A DNA stretch of 64,000 bases from Phyllobacterium myrsinacearum (GTDB lineage: Bacteria > Pseudomonadota > Alphaproteobacteria > Rhizobiales > Rhizobiaceae): the NCBI RefSeq assembly GCF_014138285.1, contig NZ_JACGXN010000001.1:795314-859313 (forward strand), given 5' to 3'. Below the pieces are notes generated by a model. The model saw only the letters and a program-made list of their open reading frames with translations, made no database searches and had not been told where the DNA came from. The translations under genes were made by a program, and so were the position numbers. This document shows positions 1-9,767 of this stretch, piece after piece (position 1 is the stretch's first letter; each line of letters opens with the position of its first letter).

Positions 1-727
1 AGAACCATTCAAGTCCAATACGGTTGGATTGCCACGTCCATGTGCCGATCAATCCGAGATCATGCTCTAACCTGCGGTCAGCCATTTTTGCGGTATCGGC
101 GCCAGTGACCAGAGGAAGCTCTGCCGCGCGCCCGCTTTCCGCGAGACCCAGTGCCTTGATGTCCTGCTCGGCCAGCGTGAATACAAAGGAGGCCCGGCGG
201 CACAAGCGTCCCTCCAATCCGGCGAGCAACCTCGACTCGCGCCTGAACAGGAATTTCTGTACGATGTTCGTGGCGGCCTGCGCATTTTCCCAAGCCGAAT
301 GATGCTCGACATTATGGGCTACGAAGATTTGCGGCTTGTCAGAAAAACAGTCCTCAAATGCACCGGCCAGCGTCACACCATTCAGCACGTAGGCATCGAA
401 ATTGCCCGCCGAACCTATGGCGGTGCGCAACCGGTCGCTTGAAATGACCCGCAGCTTGACGGAGGAGACTGTAAGCCCGGATACAAGGGCCTTGCCAAGC
501 CATCGCAGCTTCTGCGGCAGACTCGCCGTGTCGTTTCGCACATCGACCTCGCCGAGAACGATCGTATTGTCGGGGTCAGAAGGCGAACTGCCTGGCCAGA
601 TGAAACCCAAAACCGTCACATGGATACCGGCACGCACCAATCCATCGATAATTGCCGCATTGGCAATCTCGTAACCTGTAGTTGGTTTTCCGTCGGGAAC
701 CAGCGATGTTACAAATAGGAGGTGCAT
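1..727 (-). CDS. Glycosyltransferase family 4-like protein, N-terminal part (runs off the window)
   Basis: Reading the minus strand from the ATG at 727 gives an open frame of 242 residues without a stop, so the C-terminus lies beyond base 1. It starts MHLLFVTSLVPDGKPTTGYE, the short strand-turn-GY opening of the GT-B N-terminal domain. Around residues 130-150 it has IFVAHNVEHHSAWENA and then RREARLLAGLEGRLCRRASFVF, which resembles the acceptor-side domain of GT4 enzymes, where an Arg/Glu-rich helix precedes the hinge. The donor-binding C-terminal domain is not visible, so the sugar cannot be named. It diverges from the GT2 and ligase genes that follow, and together they suggest a cell-surface or exopolysaccharide locus. 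The family call is inferred from motifs. Confidence 0.75.
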   Translation of the reverse strand, partial: MHLLFVTSLVPDGKPTTGYEIANAAIIDGLVRAGIHVTVLGFIWPGSSPSDPDNTIVLGEVDVRNDTASLPQKLRWLGKALVSGLTVSSVKLRVISSDRLRTAIGSAGNFDAYVLNGVTLAGAFEDCFSDKPQIFVAHNVEHHSAWENAQAATNIVQKFLFRRESRLLAGLEGRLCRRASFVFTLAEQDIKALGLAESGRAAELPLVTGADTAKMADRRLEHDLGLIGTWTWQSNRIGLEWF

Positions 728-846
728 GAACGGCCTTGGCTGAAGTCTGGTTTCCCACTAGTGGAATTCTATGAACAATGTAATGAAATCTTGAACAAAT
801 GGTACGTATAGATTGATTACATCACGCGGCGGACACAGATCGATTA

Positions 847-1842
847 ATGGCACCGGACCTTCCAGACAATATTTCGGTTTTTGCCCGATCGCCGCACCTC
901 GCACCTGAGACAATTGACGTTGTCATCACGCTACCAACATTCAAACGCCCCGAGCATTTGTTGAAGACGCTGCATTCCCTGAACCAGCAGAACACGAAAC
1001 GTCATTTCGCAATTATCGTCATGGAAAACGAGGCCGAGGCGCAAGAAGGCGCGAGGGCTGCCGGGCCGTTGTTCGAAAAGGGCGAGTACAAAGGGCTTGT
1101 CGTCATCGCCCATGATCGCGGCAACTGTAATGCCTACAATGCCGGGTGGCTGACCGCGCTCAAAACCTTCGCGCATTTCACGTCACTGCTTGTCGTTGAT
1201 GATGATGAAATAGCCGACCCGGACTGGCTGGAAAACCTGCTGCAGACACAGGAAACGCTTGGTGTCGATCTCGTCGGCGGACCACAGATTCCGGTATTCG
1301 CCAAGCACGAACATGCGGTCTGGGCCAAACATCCGGTGTTCAGTCCGCATTATTCGGCAACAGGCCGCGTCCCGATGCTTTACTCCTCGGGTAATCTGCT
1401 TATCGGCCGCAGGGTGCTGGAAACAATGCCGTTTCCGTTTCTGGATCTTGCCTTCAATTTCATGGGCGGCGGCGATTCAGATTTTATCAGCAGGAGTGTC
1501 GTCAAGGGTTTTACCGTCGCCTGGTGCGCCGAGGCACGGGTTTTCGAAACCATTCCGGCACGGCGTGTAGAGGCGGACTGGATCAGGGCCCGGGCATTGC
1601 GCAACGGAGTGCTTTCGACCCTGATCGAAAAACGCAAGCGGGCGCATGAGCCGCTGGGCGGATTGAAGACAGTGCTAAAAAGTGTTGGTCTGCTCGCCTT
1701 GTCACCGTTCCGGGCCGTAGTCAAAATGATCCAGACGGGCTCGCTGTCCATCGGTCTCTATCAGGTCTATGTTGGCCTTGGCCGCGTTCTCGCGGAATTT
1801 GGATATTCCAATGAGCAGTATCGGCAACCTGAAAAGAACTGA
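847..1842 (+). CDS. Glycosyltransferase family 2
   Basis: This is a 331-residue inverting GT-A glycosyltransferase. The N-terminus has VVITLPTFKRPEHLLKTL, the nucleotide-sugar binding strand and loop of GT2. The metal-binding motif is LVVDDDEIADPDWL near residue 118. FNFMGGGDSDFISR near residue 205 matches the acceptor/base region (usually GGED). Hydrophobic and basic stretches near the C-terminus suggest membrane association. It is a relative of rhizobial ExoM-type enzymes, but the sugar and linkage cannot be read from sequence. It overlaps the start of the next gene, so the two are probably co-transcribed and coupled. The upstream Shine-Dalgarno sequence is weak. A second GT2 with a similar DDDE motif lies at 24.5-25.5 kb. 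Confidence 0.88.
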   Translation: MAPDLPDNISVFARSPHLAPETIDVVITLPTFKRPEHLLKTLHSLNQQNTKRHFAIIVMENEAEAQEGARAAGPLFEKGEYKGLVVIAHDRGNCNAYNAGWLTALKTFAHFTSLLVVDDDEIADPDWLENLLQTQETLGVDLVGGPQIPVFAKHEHAVWAKHPVFSPHYSATGRVPMLYSSGNLLIGRRVLETMPFPFLDLAFNFMGGGDSDFISRSVVKGFTVAWCAEARVFETIPARRVEADWIRARALRNGVLSTLIEKRKRAHEPLGGLKTVLKSVGLLALSPFRAVVKMIQTGSLSIGLYQVYVGLGRVLAEFGYSNEQYRQPEKN

Positions 1843-3118
1843 CGTGGCAAGGGGCCTGCCTGTCCGCCTCGTCGCCAGTCTGGTTGCGGCCCTTATCCTG
1901 TGTTGCCTGCTGGTATCGTTCCGGCCCTTTCAGGCCGTAAGCGCCGCCGGTGCCGATGGCGGCGGCGATATCGTCAATCAGCTGGGTTTTGGCGCTCTGG
2001 GCGCCGTCTCCATCCTTGCGATGCTTGCACTTGCAGAACCACGCACATTGCTGGCGCTGATCAGTCCGATGTGGGTTGTCATGTTTGGCTTTCTCATCCT
2101 GTCGACATTCATCGCAATTGATCCTTCATCGGCACAGAGAGCCGTTGTTTTCACGCTTATTGGCATCATCTGCGTTCTGGCCGTTCTGGCAGTGCCGCGT
2201 GATGCTGACGGCTTCTCCCTCGCCTTTGTCATTGCTGCTCTTGCGGTCCTCATTCTCTCCTATATCGGCCTTGCCGTCGTGCCCGATCTTGCAAAGCATA
2301 CCGCCAGCGAGATCGAGTCCGAGCATGCCGGTCTCTGGCGGGGCATCTACGCGCACAAGAACATTGCAGGCCCCGTCATGGCTGCCTTTTCCTTCGGTAG
2401 CATTTATCTGATCCGCCGGGGTTGGAGGGTGATGGGTTCTATCATCCTCATTCTCGCGCTCTGGTTTGTTGCGCATACGGGTTCCAAGACAACCACGGCA
2501 CTGGTGCCCCTCGTGATGTTGCTTGTAATGTTTCCCGGCATGTTTGGTCTTCGCACCCTGACATCGCTCATTATCGCAGCGGCCCTCATCTTCTTCTTTG
2601 TGTTTACGATAGGCAGTCTGTTCATTCCTGCCAGCCACAATCTCCTCGTGGACGTCGGAACAGATCCAACATTCACCGGACGGACTTCCATCTGGACATT
2701 TGCGCTGGAAAAACTTTCAGCGACCCCCTGGCGCGGATACGGCTTCGAAAGTTTCTGGGAAGCGCCAGTCGTACGGGAAGCGGAAAACCCCAGCTATTAT
2801 CTCGATTGGGATGTGCGTGGCATCGTTCATGCACACAATGGCTATCTGGATATCGCCGTCGGTATGGGATTTCCGGCCATGATCTGCGGCATTATGGTTC
2901 TGGTGGTATTGCCGCTCATCGATTACGCGCGCTGTCTGAAAAAGCGCGAGAATATCTATCTGTCCGATTTCCTTGTAATGGTACTGACATTCTCGCTCAT
3001 GAATGCATTCCTCGAAAGCTTCTTTTTCCGCCGGGTCGATCCCGTATGGCTTCTGGTCGTCATGGCCACGTTCGGCTTGCGTATGACAGCACGCGTTCCC
3101 CTCCCGAGCCGTACCTAA
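1811..3118 (+). CDS. O-antigen ligase / polysaccharide polymerase-like membrane protein
   Basis: This 435-residue integral membrane protein has about ten to twelve hydrophobic segments. It carries the Wzy_C/WaaL-type periplasmic region: GRTSIWTFALEKLSATPWRG, then HAHNGYLDIAVGMGFPA, with the His and Arg residues expected in ligases and polymerases. GIYAHKNIAGPVMA in the middle is also typical of ExoQ/WaaL proteins. Such proteins join or polymerise undecaprenyl-linked glycans on the periplasmic face of the inner membrane. I chose the ATG at 1811 (MSSIGNLKRTD); an in-frame start at 1769 would overlap the GT2 gene by 74 bases. Even at 1811 the genes overlap by 32 bases. Whether it is a ligase or a polymerase cannot be decided. 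Confidence 0.85.
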   Translation: MSSIGNLKRTDVARGLPVRLVASLVAALILCCLLVSFRPFQAVSAAGADGGGDIVNQLGFGALGAVSILAMLALAEPRTLLALISPMWVVMFGFLILSTFIAIDPSSAQRAVVFTLIGIICVLAVLAVPRDADGFSLAFVIAALAVLILSYIGLAVVPDLAKHTASEIESEHAGLWRGIYAHKNIAGPVMAAFSFGSIYLIRRGWRVMGSIILILALWFVAHTGSKTTTALVPLVMLLVMFPGMFGLRTLTSLIIAAALIFFFVFTIGSLFIPASHNLLVDVGTDPTFTGRTSIWTFALEKLSATPWRGYGFESFWEAPVVREAENPSYYLDWDVRGIVHAHNGYLDIAVGMGFPAMICGIMVLVVLPLIDYARCLKKRENIYLSDFLVMVLTFSLMNAFLESFFFRRVDPVWLLVVMATFGLRMTARVPLPSRT

Positions 3119-3191
3119 ATTCTCACCTATCCGGTTGACCCGGCCCAGCGGACCGGATCAAAGTGCGCCCACATGATTTGGGAGAAGAAGA

Positions 3192-4007
3192 ATGGTTGAC
3201 AGCGTGGTTCTGGTTGGTTGCGGCAATATGGGTTTCGCCATGCTCAAGGGCTGGCTCGATGCCGGTATATTGAGGCCGGAACAGGTCCATGTTGTTGAAC
3301 CGACCGATGCGCTGCGTGAACGCGCGGCGACGCTCGGGGTCAATGTTGTTGCCGATGCAGCAGCGCTCGCCGCTCATCTTCAACCGCGCGTGATCCTTGT
3401 TGCGGTCAAGCCGCAGGTGATGGGCGACGTCCTGCCTGCCTACAAGCGCTTCGCCGAGCACGCGACATTTGTTAGCGTTGCTGCAGGGATAACTGTGAAT
3501 TTCTTCGAGAACCATCTGGGAGCCGAGACCGCGATCATCCGGACCATCCCCAATACGCCAGCCGCGATTGGCAAGGGTATGATTGTGACTTTCCGCAACC
3601 CGAATGTCAGTGACAGTGACGCCGCATTTGTCGATGCACTCCTGAAAACCAGCGGTGCGGTTGCGTCGGTTGATGATGAAAGCCTGATCGACGCAGTGAC
3701 CGCTGTTTCGGGTTCTGGGCCCGCCTACGTGTTCCATTTTATCGAAGGTCTGACCGAGGCCGGGGTCGCCGCTGGTTTGACGCGAGACATTGCAGGCCTT
3801 CTGGCCATGCAAACAGTCTATGGCGCCGGTGCTTTGGCTGCCGCCAGCACCGACACACCGACGACCCTGCGCGAGCAGGTGACAAGTCCCAACGGCACCA
3901 CAGCTGCGGCATTGAAAGTGCTTATGGGTGATAACAGGTTGAAAAACCTTCTGACCGAAGCCGTGCGTGCGGCGCACCAGCGCGCTATCGAGCTAGGAAA
4001 AGTTTGA
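3192..4007 (+). CDS. proC: Pyrroline-5-carboxylate reductase
   Basis: This 271-residue enzyme reduces 1-pyrroline-5-carboxylate to proline with NAD(P)H in the cytoplasm. The N-terminal Rossmann motif is VVLVGCGNMGFAML (residues 4-17). The dimerisation domain has the family signature AVSGSGPAYVFHFIEGLTEA followed by LREQVTSPNGTTAAAL. The length matches the family (about 270). GGGAGAAGAAGA just before the ATG is a good ribosome binding site. It sits 34 bases upstream of ureD on the same strand and could be read together with it, although a shared role is not obvious. No unusual residues were seen. Confidence 0.96.
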   Translation: MVDSVVLVGCGNMGFAMLKGWLDAGILRPEQVHVVEPTDALRERAATLGVNVVADAAALAAHLQPRVILVAVKPQVMGDVLPAYKRFAEHATFVSVAAGITVNFFENHLGAETAIIRTIPNTPAAIGKGMIVTFRNPNVSDSDAAFVDALLKTSGAVASVDDESLIDAVTAVSGSGPAYVFHFIEGLTEAGVAAGLTRDIAGLLAMQTVYGAGALAAASTDTPTTLREQVTSPNGTTAAALKVLMGDNRLKNLLTEAVRAAHQRAIELGKV

Positions 4008-4041
4008 GCTTTCGTCCCTCGACGGGCTGCGCTAGCCTGCG

Positions 4042-4878
4042 ATGATGAATGTACGGCCAACCCTTGATCTGACACCCGCAACCAAGCCACAGCGTGCCTA
4101 TGGGCATGCCCGGCTGACGGTGAAAGCCGTCAAGGGACGCACGCGTATCGCGACACTCTATCAGGAAGGCTGCGCGAAAATTCGTCTCCCTGTTACAGAC
4201 AATGCCTCGCTGGAAGCAGTGATCATCAATACATCAGGCGGCCTGACGGGTGGCGATGAAATGCGCTGGCAGTTCGACGCAGGCGATGATTGCCATACGC
4301 AGATCGCAACGCAGGCCTGCGAGCGCATCTACAAAGCCTCCAGTTCCGTCGCTCAGGTTGAAACCACGCTCTCGGTCGGCGAGAATGCCAGTCTCGCCTG
4401 GCTGCCGCAGGAAACAATCCTGTTCGAACGATCGGCACTGAAACGAACATTGACTGCGCATCTCGGCGCAACAAGCCGCGCGCTGATTGTCGAGCCGGTG
4501 GTGTTTGGGCGCAAGGCCATGGGCGAGGACGTACAGAACTGCACTTTCCGCGACCGCTGGCGGATTTACCGCCAAGACAAGCTTGTTCACGCCGAAGATT
4601 TTACGATTGGTCCTGAGACGGCAGTCATGCTCGCCCGTCCGGCCCTTCTTGGCGGAATGCGGACAATGGCGACCATTCTTCTGCTCGACCATGATGCGGA
4701 ACGGTATCTGGAGCGGGCTCGAAAAATAATTGGCGAAAAAGGCGGGGCTTCCTTCTGGTCTGGCAAGCTTCTTGCGAGGCTGGTGGATGAAGATGCCTAT
4801 TCCTTGCGGAAACGGCTGATACCGCTGATCGAACTGCTGAATCAAAAGGCAGGCGTGCCTAAAGTCTGGTCAATCTAG
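4042..4878 (+). CDS. ureD: Urease accessory protein UreD (UreH)
   Basis: UreD is the scaffold that binds apo-urease and, with UreF and UreG, forms the complex that carbamylates the active-site lysine and inserts nickel. The 278-residue product has the conserved [16 protein letters not shown] near residue 70 and [11 protein letters not shown] near residue 93. It also has [14 protein letters not shown], then [15 protein letters not shown]-like text around 155-175. Length fits the family. Two adjacent ATG codons (4042 and 4045) could serve as the start. This is the first gene of the urease cluster; ureA follows after a 77-base gap. Confidence 0.95.
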   Translation: MMNVRPTLDLTPATKPQRAYGHARLTVKAVKGRTRIATLYQEGCAKIRLPVTDNASLEAVIINTSGGLTGGDEMRWQFDAGDDCHTQIATQACERIYKASSSVAQVETTLSVGENASLAWLPQETILFERSALKRTLTAHLGATSRALIVEPVVFGRKAMGEDVQNCTFRDRWRIYRQDKLVHAEDFTIGPETAVMLARPALLGGMRTMATILLLDHDAERYLERARKIIGEKGGASFWSGKLLARLVDEDAYSLRKRLIPLIELLNQKAGVPKVWSI

Positions 4879-4955
4879 GTCGTACATTCATAATCTGGGT
4901 GAACGAGGAAAGATCCGGGTACACAGGACAAACATGGGATGGCCAAGAGGACAAA

Positions 4956-5258
4956 ATGAATCTGACACTCCGTGAAAAAGACAAGCTGCTGATCTCCATG
5001 GCGGCAATGGTCGCCCGTCGTCGCCTCGAACGCGGCATCAAGCTAAACCACCCGGAAGCCATTGCTCTCATTACAGATTTTGTCGTGGAAGGCGCGCGCG
5101 ATGGCCGTGCGGTCGCCGAGCTCATGGAAGCTGGAGCACACGTGATCACGCGCGATCAGGTGATGGAAGGCATTCCCGAGATGATCCACGACATTCAGGT
5201 GGAAGCAACTTTCCCCGATGGGACTAAACTCGTTACCGTTCACGAACCAATCCGTTAG
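4956..5258 (+). CDS. ureA: Urease subunit gamma
   Basis: This is the 100-residue gamma subunit of urease, which hydrolyses urea to ammonia and carbamate in the cytoplasm. The sequence begins [20 protein letters not shown] and contains [20 protein letters not shown] and VTVHEPIR at the end, all diagnostic of UreA. The frame stays open upstream to 4899, but 4956 is the start that gives the family length and it has AGAGG six bases upstream. UreA, UreB and UreC are separate here, as in most bacteria, not fused as in Helicobacter. Confidence 0.97.
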   Translation: MNLTLREKDKLLISMAAMVARRRLERGIKLNHPEAIALITDFVVEGARDGRAVAELMEAGAHVITRDQVMEGIPEMIHDIQVEATFPDGTKLVTVHEPIR

Positions 5259-5266
5259 GAGATGAC

Positions 5267-5572
5267 ATGATCCCGGGTGAAATCATCCCTTCCACGGGCG
5301 AGATCGAACTGAACGCGGGCGCTGCCACTGTTACGCTGAAGGTGGCGAACACCGGCGATCGCCCCGTGCAGGTAGGTTCGCATTACCATTTTTTTGAAAC
5401 CAACAACGCGCTGATATTCGATCGGGCTCAGGCACGCGGCATGCGGCTTGATATCGCCGCCGGCACTGCCGTGCGATTCGAGCCAGGCCAGGAGCGCGAC
5501 GTAACGCTCGTGCCACTGGGCGGGAACAGGATCGTCTATGGATTTCAGCAGAAGATTATGGGAAAGCTTTGA
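5267..5572 (+). CDS. ureB: Urease subunit beta
   Basis: This is the 101-residue beta subunit of urease. It opens [18 protein letters not shown] and contains [14 protein letters not shown] and [16 protein letters not shown], then [16 protein letters not shown], all typical of UreB. It begins eight bases after ureA with TAGGAGATGAC as the ribosome binding site, so A and B are clearly co-translated. Unlike the compact clusters of many relatives, ureC does not follow directly: 675 bases separate ureB from ureC, and that gap holds a hairpin and an antisense gene. Confidence 0.97.
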   Translation: MIPGEIIPSTGEIELNAGAATVTLKVANTGDRPVQVGSHYHFFETNNALIFDRAQARGMRLDIAAGTAVRFEPGQERDVTLVPLGGNRIVYGFQQKIMGKL

Positions 5573-5605
5573 CCAACCGGCCTTCCCTGAATTCCAACGA
5601 CGTCG

Positions 5606-5628
5606 ACGACCGGCAAAATTCCGGTCGT
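5606..5628. repeat. Hairpin after ureB
   Basis: ACGACCGG (5606-5613) and CCGGTCGT (5621-5628) form an 8-bp perfect stem with a 7-nt loop, 34 bases after the ureB stop. There is no T-run on either side, so it is a weak candidate for a factor-independent terminator. It could equally be an mRNA-stabilising or processing hairpin between ureDAB and ureC. Confidence 0.45.
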
Positions 5629-5676
5629 TCCCGCTGGTTTAAAGCTGGATTGACGAGAACGTCTTCTATCGCAAGA

Positions 5677-6060
5677 TCAGCTTGGCTTCTTGGTGACGAG
5701 GGTCAACAGGCCCTTGGAATCGAGGCTCGCGACCACCACGGCGGCGGACGTCAGGCCTTTTTCCTTCAACGCAGCCGAGACTTGCGGCGAAGCGTCGATC
5801 GAGGTGCGCAACTGTTGCATATCCTTGTCGGAGCGCTTGGCCACAGCGTCATTGACCTGGGTTTTCGTTCCCTCCGGCAGTTCGTTGATGTCAACAATAT
5901 TGATTGTCGTGATTGGCACCGAATTGGACTGGGCGGGCGTTTCGCCCTTACCGGCTGGCTTCTGGGCACTTGGCGTGGCTGGCGCGGCGGTCTGCGCATA
6001 AGCGGCAGACGTGGCGAGCGGGAAAGCAGCACACATGGCCAGGATCATCATTTTTCGCAT
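5677..6060 (-). CDS. Hypothetical exported protein, antisense within the urease cluster
   Basis: The 127-residue product starts MRKMMILAMCAAFPLATSAAYAQ, a clear Sec signal peptide with an Ala-X-Ala-type cleavage near residue 22. The mature part begins with a Pro/Ala-rich linker (about residues 24-45). A soluble domain follows with TINIVDINELPEGTKTQVND, ASPQVSAALKEKG and VVVASLDSKGLLTLVTKK. AAAGGAAAAACG before the ATG is a good ribosome binding site, and the codon pattern looks coding. I do not recognise a family. It is transcribed against ureDABCEFG, so urease transcripts that cross the region would be antisense to it. A role in urea or acid response is only guessed from position. Confidence 0.75.
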   Translation of the reverse strand: MRKMMILAMCAAFPLATSAAYAQTAAPATPSAQKPAGKGETPAQSNSVPITTINIVDINELPEGTKTQVNDAVAKRSDKDMQQLRTSIDASPQVSAALKEKGLTSAAVVVASLDSKGLLTLVTKKPS

Positions 6061-6247
6061 CGTTTTTCCTTTCGAATGATTGGCGAACGATCATCTTTTG
6101 ACGACTGGCGCAGTTCACATGCCGAATTCGATCTCAAGCGGTCGATTATCGGGTCATTCCGGGGCGATATGATGGCAAAAATGTGGACGCCGCTGCCCGT
6201 TCCGGCGCTTGTCCCACGCAAGACAGATCATTCAAGAGGGAACCATC

Positions 6248-7960
6248 ATGCCCGCTAAAATCTCCCGTTCGGCCTATGCCCGCATGTTTGGCCCCACGAC
6301 CGGTGACAAGGTGCGGCTCGCCGATACAGAACTGTTTATTGAGGTGGAAAAGGATTTCACCATCTATGGTGAAGAGGTGAAGTTCGGCGGCGGCAAGGTC
6401 ATACGCGACGGCATGGGTCAGAGTCAGGTTGCCCGTGCTGATGGGGCTGTCGACACGGTCATCACCAACGCCCTGATCGTTGATCATACGGGTATCTACA
6501 AAGCGGATGTCGGGCTTAAGGATGGTCTGATTGCTGCGATTGGCAAAGCGGGTAATCCCGACACGCAGCCGGGCGTCACCATCATCATTGGTCCGGGCAC
6601 GGAAATCATCGCCAGCGAGGGCAAGATTCTCACAGCCGGCGGCATGGATGCGCATATCCACTTCATCTGCCCGCAACAGATCGATGAGGCGCTGATGTCC
6701 GGTGTCACCACCATGTTCGGTGGTGGTACGGGTCCCGCACACGGCACACTAGCAACGACTTGCACGCCAGGCCCATGGCATCTGGCCCGAATGATCCAGG
6801 CCTTTGATTCCATTCCCATGAACCTCGGTCTATCCGGCAAGGGCAATACCTCACGGCCAAAAGCGTTGGAGGAGATGATCCTTGGCGGCGCATGCTCGCT
6901 GAAACTGCACGAGGATTGGGGCACCACTCCGGCGGCCATCGACAATTGCCTCACCGTTGCCGATCAGTTCGACGTGCAGGTGATGATCCATACGGATACG
7001 CTCAACGAGAGCGGGTTTGTCGAAGACACGGTTGCAGCCTTCAAGGGGCGCACAATTCATGCCTTTCATACGGAGGGTGCGGGCGGTGGTCACGCCCCGG
7101 ATATTATCAAGATCTGCGGTCTGCCGAATGTGATTCCGTCCTCGACAAACCCGACGCGACCTTACACCAAGAACACTATTGCCGAGCATCTCGACATGCT
7201 GATGGTCTGCCATCATCTGTCATCATCTATTCCTGAAGACGTTGCGTTCGCCGAAAGCCGCATCCGCAAGGAAACGATTGCGGCAGAAGATATCCTGCAC
7301 GATATCGGCGCCTTTTCGATCATCTCGTCGGACAGCCAGGCGATGGGCCGCGTCGGCGAAGTTTTGATTCGGACATGGCAGACAGCCGATAAAATGAAAC
7401 GCCAACGCGGCAGCCTGCCGCAGGAAACCGGCGACAACGATAATTTCCGCGTGAAACGTTATATTGCCAAATATACGATTAATCCGGCGATTGCGCAGGG
7501 CGTATCAAAACATATCGGTTCGATTGAAGTGGGCAAACGCGCGGATCTCGTGCTGTGGAACCCAGCCTTCTTCGGTGTGAAACCCGACATGGTCCTGCTG
7601 GGCGGTTCGATTGCCGCTGCGCCGATGGGCGATCCCAATGCATCCATTCCGACACCGCAGCCCGTGCACTACCGCCCCATGTTCGGCACATTCGGCAAAA
7701 ATGTCAGCAATTCCTCCGTTGTCTTTGTCAGCAAGGCATCGATTGAGGCAGGTCTTCGCCAGTCTCTCGGGACGGACAAGCAATTGATCGGCGTCGAGAA
7801 CACCCGCGGCGGTATTTCGAAAGCATCGATGATCCACAACGACGCCACGCCGCATGTGGAAGTTGATCCTGAAACCTACGAAGTGCGCGCTGATGGCGAA
7901 CTTCTGACATGCGAACCGGCGACGGTGCTGCCCATGGCGCAGCGCTACTTCCTGTTCTGA
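6248..7960 (+). CDS. ureC: Urease subunit alpha (catalytic)
   Basis: This 570-residue subunit carries the dinickel active site. All ligands are present at family positions: His136 and His138 in [11 protein letters not shown], the lysine to be carbamylated at 219 in [12 protein letters not shown], His248 in [11 protein letters not shown], His274 in [14 protein letters not shown], and Asp362 in SSDSQAMGR. The catalytic His322 lies in MVCHHL, preceded by the flap Cys321. Numbering runs two ahead of Klebsiella UreC. I chose 6248 rather than an in-frame start at 6209 because it gives the conserved [17 protein letters not shown] start and has AAGAGGGAACC upstream. It should be fully active once matured. 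Confidence 0.98.
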   Translation: MPAKISRSAYARMFGPTTGDKVRLADTELFIEVEKDFTIYGEEVKFGGGKVIRDGMGQSQVARADGAVDTVITNALIVDHTGIYKADVGLKDGLIAAIGKAGNPDTQPGVTIIIGPGTEIIASEGKILTAGGMDAHIHFICPQQIDEALMSGVTTMFGGGTGPAHGTLATTCTPGPWHLARMIQAFDSIPMNLGLSGKGNTSRPKALEEMILGGACSLKLHEDWGTTPAAIDNCLTVADQFDVQVMIHTDTLNESGFVEDTVAAFKGRTIHAFHTEGAGGGHAPDIIKICGLPNVIPSSTNPTRPYTKNTIAEHLDMLMVCHHLSSSIPEDVAFAESRIRKETIAAEDILHDIGAFSIISSDSQAMGRVGEVLIRTWQTADKMKRQRGSLPQETGDNDNFRVKRYIAKYTINPAIAQGVSKHIGSIEVGKRADLVLWNPAFFGVKPDMVLLGGSIAAAPMGDPNASIPTPQPVHYRPMFGTFGKNVSNSSVVFVSKASIEAGLRQSLGTDKQLIGVENTRGGISKASMIHNDATPHVEVDPETYEVRADGELLTCEPATVLPMAQRYFLF

Positions 7961-7972
7961 GGAGAATGAACC

Positions 7973-8482
7973 ATGAAACGCGTCACAGGCCATGCGCATG
8001 CCGGTAACTATAACGGCACGCCTTTTGATCATATCGTACTGGCGCATGACGAGAGGCATCTGCGCCGCAAGGTCCTGACCTTGCAAAAGGGCGAGCAAAT
8101 CCTGATCGATCTGCCCGATCCCATCGCCTTCACCCACGGCGATGTTCTTATCCTTGAAGACGGGCGGATGGCGGAGGTTATCGCCGCCGAGGAAGTCCTC
8201 TATGAAGTGACGCCGCGCGACCGGCAGCATCTGTCCGAACTGGCATGGCATTTGGGCAATCGCCATTTGCCAGCGCAACTGGAAGAAAAGCGCATCGTTA
8301 TTCTGCGCGACCATGTGATCAAGGCCATGCTGGAAGGTTTGGGGGCCACGGTTACCGAGATCGTCGCTCCGTTCCATCCAATGCGGGGAGCCTATCACAG
8401 TGGTCATGACCATGATCACCATGGCCATGAACATGAACACCATGATCACAGTCACGGGCATCACCATCACTCCCATGACTGA
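7973..8482 (+). CDS. ureE: Urease accessory protein UreE, His-rich nickel chaperone
   Basis: UreE delivers nickel to the UreD-F-G maturation complex. The 169-residue protein has the N-terminal substrate-like domain ([17 protein letters not shown]) and the ferredoxin-like metal domain with [13 protein letters not shown], whose His corresponds to the interfacial nickel-binding histidine. The last 30 residues are an unusually dense His/Asp tail made of HDHDHH, HEHEHH and HSHGHHHH runs, as in Klebsiella UreE, which suggests nickel storage. It starts 12 bases after ureC with GAGGAGAATG as the ribosome binding site and overlaps ureF by 8 bases. Confidence 0.95.
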   Translation: MKRVTGHAHAGNYNGTPFDHIVLAHDERHLRRKVLTLQKGEQILIDLPDPIAFTHGDVLILEDGRMAEVIAAEEVLYEVTPRDRQHLSELAWHLGNRHLPAQLEEKRIVILRDHVIKAMLEGLGATVTEIVAPFHPMRGAYHSGHDHDHHGHEHEHHDHSHGHHHHSHD

Positions 8483-9143
8483 TTTCAGGTCAAACACCGC
8501 GCTTGTGCGCCTTATGACGTGGCTCTCTCCGGCATTTCCCGTCGGCGCTTTTTCCTACAGCCATGGCATTGAACATGCGGTCCACGGTGGCTTGATCCAC
8601 AACAAGGACACGCTGCATGCATGGCTGACCGACCTTCTGCACCGGGGGTCGATCTGGAATGATGCGGTATTGTTTGCAGCAAGCTGGCAAGACGCGACGG
8701 AAGGCAACACTTGTCAGTATATTGCAGCCCTTGGTGAAGCCATGGCCGGATCGAAGGAACGTCACATGGAAACCATGCTGCAAGGCACAGCTTTTCTGCA
8801 GGCCATCGGGCCTTGGGATGTGATAAGCCCCGAGCCTGTCAGCGAGGTACCCTACCCCGTTGCGGTTGCAATGATCTCCGCCCGCAATGGTATTGCCCTG
8901 GAAGCGGGGCTGGCCGCATTTCTGCATGCGGTTCTCTCCAACCTCATTCAGGGTGCGGTTCGGCTTGTCCCACTTGGTCAAACCCACGGAGTTGCGCTGA
9001 TGGCGGCGATGGAACAGCCAATTCTTACGGTTGCGCAACGGGCGGCGGCATCATGCCTTGATGATCTCGGGTCGACGGCGATCCTGTCCGATATCATGGC
9101 CATGCAACATGAAACTCAATATTCAAGGATTTTCCGGTCATGA
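8475..9143 (+). CDS. ureF: Urease accessory protein UreF
   Basis: UreF bridges UreD and UreG in the urease activation complex and gates the GTPase. The 222-residue helical protein begins [20 protein letters not shown] and has the conserved [16 protein letters not shown], then a long helical body with [19 protein letters not shown] near residue 155. The open frame extends back to 8400, but that part is the His-tail coding region of ureE read in another frame. The start at 8475 gives the family N-terminus and an 8-base overlap with ureE, implying translational coupling. Confidence 0.95.
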   Translation: MTDFRSNTALVRLMTWLSPAFPVGAFSYSHGIEHAVHGGLIHNKDTLHAWLTDLLHRGSIWNDAVLFAASWQDATEGNTCQYIAALGEAMAGSKERHMETMLQGTAFLQAIGPWDVISPEPVSEVPYPVAVAMISARNGIALEAGLAAFLHAVLSNLIQGAVRLVPLGQTHGVALMAAMEQPILTVAQRAAASCLDDLGSTAILSDIMAMQHETQYSRIFRS

Positions 9144-9757
9144 TCTCGCAAAATGGACCACTCCGCGTCGGGATTGGCGGGCCTGTCGGTTCCGGCAAGA
9201 CGACTGTCACCGAAATGCTGTGCAAGGCGATGCGGGACCGGTACTCGGTCGCCGTCGTGACCAACGACATCTATACCAAGGAAGACGCCTTGATCCTCAA
9301 CCGTTTGCAGGCGCTGCCCGAAGACCGGATCATGGGTGTGGAGACCGGCGGCTGTCCGCATACGGCCATTCGCGAGGATGCCACGATCAACCTTCAGGCC
9401 ATTGCCGAGATGAACAAGCGCCACCCGGACCTTGACGTTGTTTTCATCGAATCCGGCGGCGACAATCTGGCAGCAACGTTCTCACCTGATCTCGCAGACC
9501 TGACCATCTATGTGATCTCGGTCTGCCAGGGTGAGAAGATACCACGCAAGGGTGGGCCCGGCATTACCCGCTCTGACCTTCTGATCATCAACAAAAAGGA
9601 TCTGGCTCCCTATGTGGGTGCCGATCTCGATGTCATGGAAGCCGACACAAAGGTGCAGCGCGGCGCAAAGCCCTATGTTTTCACCGATATGCTACGGCGA
9701 AACGGGCTTGACGAGGTGCTCGCGTTCATCGAGACCACAGGTGGTCTCAGGTCCTAG
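9140..9757 (+). CDS. ureG: Urease accessory protein UreG (GTPase)
   Basis: UreG is the SIMIBI-class GTPase that powers nickel insertion into urease. The 205-residue protein has the P-loop [10 protein letters not shown] (residues 13-22), the metal-binding region [14 protein letters not shown] with the conserved CPH motif near residue 72, [15 protein letters not shown], and the base-recognition motif [13 protein letters not shown]. The ATG overlaps the ureF stop (ATGA). It is the last gene of the cluster; no nickel transporter gene follows within this window. Confidence 0.97.
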   Translation: MISQNGPLRVGIGGPVGSGKTTVTEMLCKAMRDRYSVAVVTNDIYTKEDALILNRLQALPEDRIMGVETGGCPHTAIREDATINLQAIAEMNKRHPDLDVVFIESGGDNLAATFSPDLADLTIYVISVCQGEKIPRKGGPGITRSDLLIINKKDLAPYVGADLDVMEADTKVQRGAKPYVFTDMLRRNGLDEVLAFIETTGGLRS

Positions 9758-9767
9758 CGGAATTTTG

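Noticed and set aside
24-758. Plus- and minus-strand open frames at the left edge
   Set aside because: They are shadows of the minus-strand glycosyltransferase that starts at 727 and is open to the window edge; their translated text has no family-like pattern.
3123-3977. 284-codon minus-strand open frame over proC
   Set aside because: It is antisense to an intact proC and has a composition (many His, Arg and Cys) typical of shadow frames.
7505-8497. 330-codon minus-strand open frame over ureC, ureE and ureF
   Set aside because: It is antisense to three confidently assigned urease genes; its N-terminus is the reverse reading of the His-tail codons of ureE.
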